This document shows positions 1-5,610 of a DNA stretch of 10,453 nt, in pieces. The position numbers and the translations under genes are program-made. The notes beneath the pieces are model-generated. The model worked only from the letters and a program-made list of their open reading frames with translations. It was not told the DNA's origin and made no database searches. Position 1 is the stretch's first letter; each line of letters begins with the position of its first letter. Source of the stretch: an uncultured Saprospiraceae bacterium (GTDB lineage Bacteria > Bacteroidota > Bacteroidia > Chitinophagales > Saprospiraceae); contig CALGLS010000174.1 in the NCBI GenBank assembly GCA_937959375.1, positions 1-10,453 on the forward strand, written 5' to 3'.

Positions 1-29
1 ATGGTCAAACTACGAAAGAAGTCCACTAA
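1..29 (+). CDS. Possible 3' end of an upstream gene (partial)
   Basis: Read in frame 3 from the window edge, the sequence encodes GQTTKEVH and then a TAA stop at 27-29. That stop shares its last base with the ATG of the acetyltransferase (TAATGA), a typical layout for translationally coupled genes. Only eight codons are visible, so no function can be given. The acetyltransferase frame is also open back to the left edge, so the coupling reading is plausible but not proven. Confidence 0.25.
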
Positions 30-469
30 TGAACAACATAAATATTATAAATCGCGAAATAACATCCGAAGAACTCAAGCGAGTAAACATAGGATTTGAA
101 GAGCTTATGATTGAGGAAGGTTTAGCAGCAGAAACTGCAGACCGATTCAGTTTTGTCGCCTTAGAAGGCAATACCTTCATCGGATGTTCATCCGGCTTGG
201 CGTACAAAAACGGTGACCATTATTCTGGCTGGTTTTTCTTGACAGATCTATTTGTGGAGAAAGCATATCGTTCTCAAGGGCTTGGAGCCAAACTATTGAA
301 ATCAACAGAAGAAAAGGCAATAGCTGCAGGAATAAAACATATTTGGCTTTGGACTTCCGGCGACAAAGCACTAAGGTTTTATCATAGACACGACTATAAG
401 AAATTTGCGGAAATGGAAAATTGGTATTCTGATGGAAGTAGTCGTGTTGGATTAAAGAAGAATTTTTGA
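29..469 (+). CDS. GNAT family N-acetyltransferase
   Basis: This 146-residue protein should transfer an acetyl group from acetyl-CoA to an amine; the substrate cannot be told from sequence. It is a single cytoplasmic GNAT domain of normal length. The beta4-alpha3 signature lies at about residues 74-98, with V76 followed by the acetyl-CoA pyrophosphate-binding loop R81-S-Q-G84-L-G86-A (R/Q-x-x-G-x-G/A). The later motif ALRFYHRHDYKK (about 114-125) is the usual 'A..FY...GY' segment near the end of the fold. The ATG at 29 is preferred because the next residues (INREITSEEL) fit the usual first strand and helix. The frame stays open upstream to base 1, so an earlier start cannot be excluded. There is no strong Shine-Dalgarno. 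It converges on the next gene and may be coupled to a gene ending at 29. Confidence 0.9.
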   Translation: MNNINIINREITSEELKRVNIGFEELMIEEGLAAETADRFSFVALEGNTFIGCSSGLAYKNGDHYSGWFFLTDLFVEKAYRSQGLGAKLLKSTEEKAIAAGIKHIWLWTSGDKALRFYHRHDYKKFAEMENWYSDGSSRVGLKKNF

Positions 470-523
470 ACGATTACTTAACCAATGAAAAATTGACAAA
501 TCAAAAGTTTTACTACTGAAGTG

Positions 524-540
524 CTGCCTTCGGCAGTTTT
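524..540 (+). terminator. Weak candidate intrinsic terminator after the acetyltransferase gene
   Basis: CTGCC (524-528) pairs with GGCAG (532-536) around a TTC loop, and four T residues follow at 537-540. It lies 54 bases downstream of the acetyltransferase stop and points the right way. The stem is only five base pairs plus a possible G-U pair, and the T-run is short, so it could be inefficient or accidental. Confidence 0.35.
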
Positions 541-595
541 GGACCCAACACGGATTAGAAAAATTTGAACGGGTTGAGGACAGATTTTTTTCTTC

Positions 596-605
596 TATCG
601 CGATA
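596..605. repeat. 10-bp perfect palindrome TATCGCGATA
   Basis: The palindrome lies in the convergent gap between the acetyltransferase and the 385-residue T9SS cargo gene, just before the AATCC-type repeat. It is too short to call a binding site, and no known regulator motif is recognised. Confidence 0.3.
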
Positions 606-617
606 ATACAATAAGAA

Positions 618-661
618 AATCCGTTCTCAATCCCTTCAATCCGCCTCATCCGCGTCTAATC
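618..661. repeat. Degenerate AATCC-type short tandem repeat
   Basis: Four units of 9-11 bases follow one another: AATCCGTTCTC (618-628), AATCCCTTC (629-637), AATCCGCCTC (638-647) and ATCCGCGTC (648-656), then TAATC. On the minus strand it reads as spaced GGATT/GGAT words. The array runs into the stop codon of the convergent T9SS cargo gene (stop 656-658). From memory, GGATT/GGAT-rich intergenic repeats of this style recur in Bacteroidota genomes. Whether this one is dispersed cannot be seen from a single window. Confidence 0.45.
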
Positions 662-1813
662 AATAACTAACTTTTGTAAAACAGCATTGAATTCATCCTT
701 CACACCAATTAAGTAAACACCTTCTGGTAGACTTTCAATATTATAACTTACAAGATTTTCACCCTTTGCTACCTCTATTCGTTGACCCGAAATATATTTT
801 CCAGTTACATCATATATAGAAAGTTCAATACTTGAATTTCTATGGGCAGAATAATCTAAAAATACAATTCCAAAATTATTGGGATTAGGATAAAAATTTC
901 CATGCCGCGTATCATTTATTTCTAAAACCACCATCTCTATTTCACTATATTCGTATTTCCCATCAAAGTCAATTTGCTTTAATCGATAGTAGTTATTTCC
1001 AAAAGCAGGCTGCTCATGTATAACTGAATATTTAGACATCAATTCGGTAGAGCCTTTGCCTGTAACTTCCATAAGTTTTTCAAAATGTCGACCATCACTA
1101 CTATGTTCTATCTCAAACTTTTCGTTATTTATCTCAATAGCCGTTGACCAATTTAGTGTTACCTTCTTTTCCGCTTCAACAGCTTCAAAATACAATAATT
1201 CTACTGGTAATAATGAAACTCCAGCTTCGGGAACAGACACATTGTCGATAGTATGCGACTCTCCTGAAGATGCGGTGTTAGAATCCACACAAATCCTGAC
1301 ACTCAACGTATTGCTACCAGACAATCCGGTCTGCGTTACGGTACCTGACCCTGTAACTCCAGACCCAGGAAAATCCACCGTATGCCCAACTTTACCTCCA
1401 AACTGATTTGCAACAGTAACCCAGCCTGCCCCATCAATGTTGTACTCAACATCCACATACTCTGCATTATCATGGTGATTCCAAACGATATCAGCCGAGA
1501 TACTAAAGTCCCCTGCAAGAGGAGCAATATTTAAAATGGGAGATTCAAAGCACAATTCCTCATCAATATCACCTGAAAAGAATAGAACGCCTGATGAATT
1601 CGTTTCAATAAAATCATCAGAATCAAACCCAGCAAAATTGCCATTAACAGTCCAATCTACTCCGGTGTAATCACTCAAATGACAGCCGCCAGTTGATCCT
1701 GGGCAACCAGTTACACCACGATCCTGAATAGAAAAGGTTTCCAAATATTGGCCAAAGCCATTGGTACTAAAGAATAAAAAGAAGAGAATAATTAAAAAGT
1801 AATTTTGTTTCAT
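656..1813 (-). CDS. Secreted T9SS type A sorting-domain protein (385 aa)
   Basis: Predicted to be exported by Sec and then by T9SS to the surface or medium. Residues 1-21 are a signal peptide with a Phe/Leu/Ile core and a likely cut before Q22. Residues 23-195 form a predicted beta-sandwich rich in Asp, Gly and aromatic residues, with a 'GVDWTV' start, 'DVEYNIDG' at 121-128 and cysteines at 37, 44, 88 and 175. I recognise this type from Saprospiria cargo proteins but know no function for it. Residues 202-297 are a fibronectin-III-like module typical of the group (LPVELLYFEA, NWSTAIEINNEKFEIEHS, NYYRLKQIDFDG). The sorting domain runs from about 306 to 385, with YPNP at 308-311 and a GVYLIGV strand near the end. 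No catalytic motif is visible, so binding or adhesion is the best guess. The gene lies downstream of the TPR-HTH gene with a 132-base gap. ATG 1813 is well placed for the signal peptide. Confidence 0.88.
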   Translation of the reverse strand: MKQNYFLIILFFLFFSTNGFGQYLETFSIQDRGVTGCPGSTGGCHLSDYTGVDWTVNGNFAGFDSDDFIETNSSGVLFFSGDIDEELCFESPILNIAPLAGDFSISADIVWNHHDNAEYVDVEYNIDGAGWVTVANQFGGKVGHTVDFPGSGVTGSGTVTQTGLSGSNTLSVRICVDSNTASSGESHTIDNVSVPEAGVSLLPVELLYFEAVEAEKKVTLNWSTAIEINNEKFEIEHSSDGRHFEKLMEVTGKGSTELMSKYSVIHEQPAFGNNYYRLKQIDFDGKYEYSEIEMVVLEINDTRHGNFYPNPNNFGIVFLDYSAHRNSSIELSIYDVTGKYISGQRIEVAKGENLVSYNIESLPEGVYLIGVKDEFNAVLQKLVID

Positions 1814-1815
1814 TT

Positions 1816-1845
1816 TGACATTTTTTAAAGTTTATAACAATGTCA
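1816..1845. promoter_or_regulatory. Inverted repeat immediately upstream of the T9SS cargo start
   Basis: TGACATT (1816-1822) and AATGTCA (1839-1845) are perfect 7-bp arms around a 16-base AT-rich spacer. The proximal arm ends two bases before the ATG of the 385-residue protein, so the repeat covers the place of the ribosome site. It could be an operator or a leader hairpin. Arms of this length occur by chance several times in 10 kb, so the support is positional only. Confidence 0.3.
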
Positions 1846-1894
1846 TAAATGTAAACTCAATTAGAATCATAAGATCCTACTACGCCGTGACAAA

Positions 1895-1917
1895 GGAATG
1901 ACCAAGCGAGACATTCC
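1895..1917. repeat. Intergenic imperfect hairpin, GGAATG ... CATTCC
   Basis: GGAATG (1895-1900) and CATTCC (1912-1917) can pair across an 11-base loop. An alternative pairing, AGGAA with TTCCT slightly further right, is also possible. The stretch around 1880-1930 looks richer in G+C than the AT-rich spacers elsewhere in the window. It lies between the stop of the TPR-HTH gene and the start of the cargo gene, so it may be a terminator-like stem or part of a dispersed intergenic repeat. No T-run follows on the minus strand, which argues against an ordinary intrinsic terminator. Confidence 0.3.
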
Positions 1918-1945
1918 GTTCCTCAGAGGTAAAAACTAGGGATTT

Positions 1946-3895
1946 TCACAATTTTAAGACAAAATCACGAAGAACCTCATCCTCTGGTAGTTCAATCTTT
2001 TTGGATAATCGATGTTGAGCTTTCCGAACACTTTCGGGGCTTATACCCATAATTTTTGAGATGTCTTTATTTCGAATGTTGAGTTTCAACAAAGCACACA
2101 TATTCAACTCATTCGTAGATATTTTAGGATACTTAAGCTTTAAGGATTTAAAAAAGTCTTTATGTACTTTTTCAAAATAATGTTCAAAGTATTCCCAATC
2201 GGTGGGCGTTTTTAGCTTGTCATGCAAAAACTCTGTCATGTCTGTGGCCTTAAAGTCGCTTTGAGGTGAGGGGGAAGTCTGTTTTAACTGGACAAGATGC
2301 TCATACAATTCATTAAAATATTGATCCAATTCTGATTTATCAACTTTATTATCTACCCCCTGAAGCAGTTTTTTATTTTGATTCATTTTGAAAAATAAAA
2401 AGGCAATGATTGAAAGTAGTGTTACAAATCCAATCCCAAGTAGTTTGCTGCTAAACTTTTTAGAAAATCCATCATCCTGATTCGTTGCGACAGTCGGTTG
2501 TTCAGATACATTCAGGCTGTCTAAATTTAATTTGTTCTGGTACTTTTGTTCTAGGGCACCTATTTTTTTTATTCTTTGAAAACCACTGATGCTATCTTTT
2601 AAAATATAATACTTTTCTGCATAATAGAGAGAACTATCTTCCATCTCCAATCCATCATATGCGTTGGTTAACATCAAGTTGCTCTTCATTAAACAGTGTA
2701 AGTTATCATACTCCTCAGCAATTTGGAGACTATACAATAAGTTGCTAAGAGCTTCCGGATATTGTTTTGCTTTGTGTGCATAAAAGCCTTTATTGTAATA
2801 GACATTCCATATGGCTTCCCAGTCATTTTCGGCTTTCGCCAAATTCAATTTCTGATCATAAAATTCAATGGCTTTATTAGGATTACCCAAAGCATACTGA
2901 ATATTTCCCATTACACCTAAGGTATTACCAACACTAAGATTGCATGACTTCTGTATTGCCAAAGCCTGTTCTAAATACTTAAGCCCGTCTCCAAAATTTA
3001 ATTGTCTTTTATGGAGCACTCCCAAGTCATATAAACTATAGGATACGTTGCAATCTAAACCAATTTTTCTTTTTAATTCAATGGCAATTTTGAATTGTTT
3101 TTCTGCAGTTTTCCAATCTTCTAATTTACGATATACACCACCTTTCGTAGAATATACTTTCGATTTTACCAAATCACTACAATCCATAGATGTTACTGCT
3201 AACAATTTCTCTAGTGCTTCGGGGTAAAGACCTTGATGAAATTTGATTAAACCAATGTTAGCCATGTACATAGAAGTAGTTTCTACATCACCCAAAGGTT
3301 TAATGATAGCTAGCGCTTCCTCATAATAATTTAAGGCCAGTTTGTACTCTTTTTTTATTATAAATAGAAGTCCGATTGTAGCTGGTATTTTACTTCGCCA
3401 AAGTAAATTATCTGTGCGTTTGAAATGAGTTTCACTTTCTGAGATCAGGCTATCTGCTTTCGCGTAATTTCTCTTCCTAATATTGATAGAAGCTAAAAGT
3501 AATTGAAGTTTTGATTGGTCAAAAGCTAGATCTGCATGTTGACTAAAATAGCGTAAACTTTGTTGTGTTCTTTCAATTCCTTTTTCTGTTTCATTTAAGG
3601 TATAATAAATTTCACCTAAGTTCCCTCCTATTCTATACATTGACAAAGAGTCACCTGCTTGTTTGGCCAATTCAATTCCTTCTAGTGCCAATGCTTCAGC
3701 CTTTCCTAAATCTTCCTTGATCAAGTCCTTTGACAATTTCAGTAAGCGTGCAATTCGTTCCTCACCTTTTGAATTAGCCAACTCAGTTTCCCAATCATTA
3801 GTCTGCAACTGCTGAGCAAATATTGGCAAATGAATGACAAGAAGCGTAAGAGTAAAACTTATTAGATGTTTACAGTTGAGATAAATTGTTGACAT
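1946..3895 (-). CDS. Membrane-bound TPR sensor with LuxR/GerE-like HTH domain
   Basis: A 649-residue one-component regulator. Residues 1-27 form a signal peptide (core ISFTLTLLVIHLPIFA, likely cut before Q28). Residues about 45-435 are tandem tetratricopeptide repeats, expected to lie in the periplasm and bind a protein or peptide; clear units include 177-200 (KKEYKLALNYYEEALAI), 258-280, 299-316 and 336-356. A single membrane helix spans about 484-503 (LLGIGFVTLLSIIAFLFF), followed by positive residues KMNQNKK, which places the C-terminus in the cytoplasm. The end (about 565-635) is the Bacteroidota HTH module: DWEYFEHYFEKVHKDFF, then YPKIS-TNELNMCALLKL, then NKDISKIMGISPESVRKAQHRLSKK as the recognition part. 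Such proteins are thought to pass a periplasmic signal to DNA binding. No receiver or kinase domain is present. It lies 154 bases from the upstream helical-protein gene and 132 bases before the cargo gene; the targets are unknown. Confidence 0.87.
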   Translation of the reverse strand: MSTIYLNCKHLISFTLTLLVIHLPIFAQQLQTNDWETELANSKGEERIARLLKLSKDLIKEDLGKAEALALEGIELAKQAGDSLSMYRIGGNLGEIYYTLNETEKGIERTQQSLRYFSQHADLAFDQSKLQLLLASINIRKRNYAKADSLISESETHFKRTDNLLWRSKIPATIGLLFIIKKEYKLALNYYEEALAIIKPLGDVETTSMYMANIGLIKFHQGLYPEALEKLLAVTSMDCSDLVKSKVYSTKGGVYRKLEDWKTAEKQFKIAIELKRKIGLDCNVSYSLYDLGVLHKRQLNFGDGLKYLEQALAIQKSCNLSVGNTLGVMGNIQYALGNPNKAIEFYDQKLNLAKAENDWEAIWNVYYNKGFYAHKAKQYPEALSNLLYSLQIAEEYDNLHCLMKSNLMLTNAYDGLEMEDSSLYYAEKYYILKDSISGFQRIKKIGALEQKYQNKLNLDSLNVSEQPTVATNQDDGFSKKFSSKLLGIGFVTLLSIIAFLFFKMNQNKKLLQGVDNKVDKSELDQYFNELYEHLVQLKQTSPSPQSDFKATDMTEFLHDKLKTPTDWEYFEHYFEKVHKDFFKSLKLKYPKISTNELNMCALLKLNIRNKDISKIMGISPESVRKAQHRLSKKIELPEDEVLRDFVLKL

Positions 3896-3929
3896 ATTTG
3901 TTTAGGCTACCCAAGTTGCTTAAAAACGT

Positions 3930-3961
3930 CAAATTAACTAATAATCTTCTCTTTTAACGAA
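3930..3961 (-). promoter_or_regulatory. Candidate Bacteroidota promoter for the TPR-HTH gene
   Basis: On the minus strand, TTCG (3961-3958; consensus TTTG) is followed after exactly 20 bases by TTAATTTG (3937-3930; consensus TAnnTTTG, one mismatch). The expected transcription start would leave a leader of roughly 28 bases before ATG 3895. This is a match by eye to a short, AT-rich consensus, so chance agreement is quite possible. Confidence 0.3.
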
Positions 3962-4022
3962 CGATTAGATAGATTTTACACTGAAGTTGTTTTAAAAAAT
4001 TTGGTAAGTAGGTAAAATCAAC

Positions 4023-4038
4023 TTTATCAATCGATAAA
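4023..4038. repeat. Small inverted repeat after the 469-aa gene
   Basis: TTTATC (4023-4028) and GATAAA (4033-4038) pair across a four-base loop, 12 bases beyond the stop of the helical-protein gene on the minus strand. The stem is AT-rich and no clear T-run follows, so it is at most a weak transcription end. Confidence 0.25.
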
Positions 4039-4049
4039 TAGAAAAACAT

Positions 4050-5459
4050 TTACTCCGCAACCTTATCCAACAACCACTTTCGCTCACTCAAAACATCTTC
4101 CTCCAGAATCTCTTGCCGAAGTTTGGCTCGTTCTGTTCTGGTTCTTAATAGCTTGACCAACTTCTTCACCATCCGAATCACATTCATATAGTTGCTGCGA
4201 TGAAAGTCACTCACCTCTCGTCGTCGAATATAAATTTGAAAACTATCTAGGTGAGAAAACAGCGCATCAAACTCTTTCAGTTCATAAAAAATCTTCATAA
4301 TCGTTGACTTCGCAATCAGGGTTATAACAATATCTTTGTATTCTGCAGACTGCAAATGCAAGAGGGCCGCGTTATAATTCTTTTGGGTAAAAGCAATCCG
4401 AGCTCTACTATAATGGACCGTAGATTCTCGATACTCCGTTTCCAGACTAGGTGCAAAATTTTGAATAAAAACTTCCAACCATTCAAACTCTTTCAACTGA
4501 ATTCCAGCTGCCACTATATTATTGAACGTAAACCGAGAAAGATTCCCATCTTCCAAAAAGTAATTCGCCTCCAAGCCATCTTGATAGAAGTCCAATATTT
4601 CCCGACTAAATTCTGTATGCCCCTGATTCAGTTTTCGAATACAAAAATTGATAGCAGAGAGATAAAGGACTTTTAGTTCAGAAGATTCAAAAATGGATCT
4701 GTTGTCTTTAAGTATGGTTTTAAATTTTTGAAAAAACGGACGACCATCTTCTTCCGATAAAAACCGGAAACAATAATAGTAAATAGCGACCCCAGGAATT
4801 TCTAAATATTTTGCTTGATCAATGATTGGTAATAAATGATGGAGTAACCCATAGTCATACTCAGTTTTGAACACTTGTTGATGAGACAGTTGCTTACAAG
4901 AATGCTTGAGTTTTCGAGTTAGGTATAAAACGTCCAAGGTTTCAGACAATTCAGACAAATTGAAATTCTTAGTCCGTTGGTTAGTCATTTGAAAATGCAT
5001 CTTCTCATCATGAAAATGCAGTAGCTGTTGGTAATAGTAAGCATTCCGCAGAGGTTGCTCATCTAGTAGTCTCCCCGTTTTCCGAACACTTGATTGATAA
5101 CATTTGGATACATCCCGCTTCCGATAAATTTCCGTCAATTGCTGTCGACTTTCAATCTTGTTGGTTCGGCGATACTGGATCAACAGATATTCCTCAATCA
5201 ACTCGAGGAGATCACTCATCGTCCCACGCAGCAGTGCATAATCAAATGCCTTGCTAGGAAAAACCTTCTGAAAGACCTTTTCCTTAGCTGGAAACACCTT
5301 AGCTTTTAATGCAAAAGGCGTCAAGAACTCAAACAATTTTTGCACATCCTTTCGGCGAACAAAAAAAGAAGAGTTCAACATTTTAGTGATTTGGCGCACC
5401 TCAGATTTGTCTAAAGCCGTTAAAACTTCATAAAGCTTATATTTTTCACTTCTTTTCAT
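4050..5459 (-). CDS. Uncharacterised all-helical protein of a Saprospiria-type family
   Basis: A 469-residue, soluble-looking protein with no signal peptide or membrane helix, rich in Lys, Arg, Leu and Phe, and predicted to be almost wholly alpha-helical. The N-terminal part (about 8-50) has the pattern LTALDKSEVRQITKMLNSSFF...LFEFL, and a Tyr-rich stretch follows at about 140-150. The middle (about 200-330) reads as helix pairs. Residues about 345-372 (HYSRARIAFTQKNYNAALLHL) fit a TPR-like unit. The C-terminal stretch 409-436 (QIYIRRREVSDFHRSNYMNV and onwards) looks like the signature of a hypothetical family I associate with Saprospiria, but I know no function for it. A helical-repeat scaffold or intracellular regulator would fit; this is inference. 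The ATG at 5459 is chosen over a TTG at 5477. It is transcribed away from the T9SS pair and lies upstream of the TPR-HTH gene. Confidence 0.8.
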   Translation of the reverse strand: MKRSEKYKLYEVLTALDKSEVRQITKMLNSSFFVRRKDVQKLFEFLTPFALKAKVFPAKEKVFQKVFPSKAFDYALLRGTMSDLLELIEEYLLIQYRRTNKIESRQQLTEIYRKRDVSKCYQSSVRKTGRLLDEQPLRNAYYYQQLLHFHDEKMHFQMTNQRTKNFNLSELSETLDVLYLTRKLKHSCKQLSHQQVFKTEYDYGLLHHLLPIIDQAKYLEIPGVAIYYYCFRFLSEEDGRPFFQKFKTILKDNRSIFESSELKVLYLSAINFCIRKLNQGHTEFSREILDFYQDGLEANYFLEDGNLSRFTFNNIVAAGIQLKEFEWLEVFIQNFAPSLETEYRESTVHYSRARIAFTQKNYNAALLHLQSAEYKDIVITLIAKSTIMKIFYELKEFDALFSHLDSFQIYIRRREVSDFHRSNYMNVIRMVKKLVKLLRTRTERAKLRQEILEEDVLSERKWLLDKVAE

Positions 5460-5511
5460 ATCATTTTTATTCCACAAATAACGACTCTAATATACTGAAT
5501 ATAAATGAATT

Positions 5512-5526
5512 GTGAATATAATTCAC
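5512..5526. promoter_or_regulatory. Operator-like palindrome in the divergent control region
   Basis: GTGAAT (5512-5517) and ATTCAC (5521-5526) are perfect arms around ATA. A related word, CTGAATATAAATGAAT, precedes it at about 5495-5510. It lies about 53 bases upstream of ATG 5459 on one side and 32 bases before the candidate -33 element of the plus-strand genes on the other, a suitable place for a shared regulator. The binding protein, if any, is unknown. Confidence 0.3.
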
Positions 5527-5557
5527 TATATTAACTCCACAAAATAAAAAAATTGTT

Positions 5558-5589
5558 TTTGTACATACTCTCAAAAAAGGGAAGATTTG
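5558..5589 (+). promoter_or_regulatory. Candidate Bacteroidota promoter for the T9SS gene pair
   Basis: TTTG (5558-5561) is followed after exactly 20 bases by AAGATTTG (5582-5589), which matches TAnnTTTG at five of six fixed positions. The start of transcription would be near 5596, giving a leader of about 15 bases before ATG 5611. If so, the in-frame TTG at 5587 lies upstream of the transcript and cannot be the start codon. Confidence 0.4.
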
Positions 5590-5610
5590 TACAAACAAAA
5601 TACATATAAC

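Noticed and set aside
1056..1406. Open frame of 116 codons on the plus strand inside the T9SS cargo gene
   Set aside because: It is antisense to a gene with a signal peptide, a recognised module and a sorting domain. Its own product is Ser/Thr/Pro-rich without family features.
4356..4676. Open frame of 106 codons on the plus strand inside the helical-protein gene
   Set aside because: It lies wholly antisense to the 469-residue gene and shows no domain or start signal of its own.
5460..5477. TTG at 5477 as the start of the helical protein
   Set aside because: An ATG six codons later (5459) begins the charged MKRSEKYKLYE helix directly. No ribosome site favours the TTG.
5587..5610. TTG at 5587 as the start of the large T9SS protein
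   Set aside because: It would place eight polar residues before the natural MNK start of the signal peptide and lies inside the candidate -7 promoter element. ATG 5611 is better.
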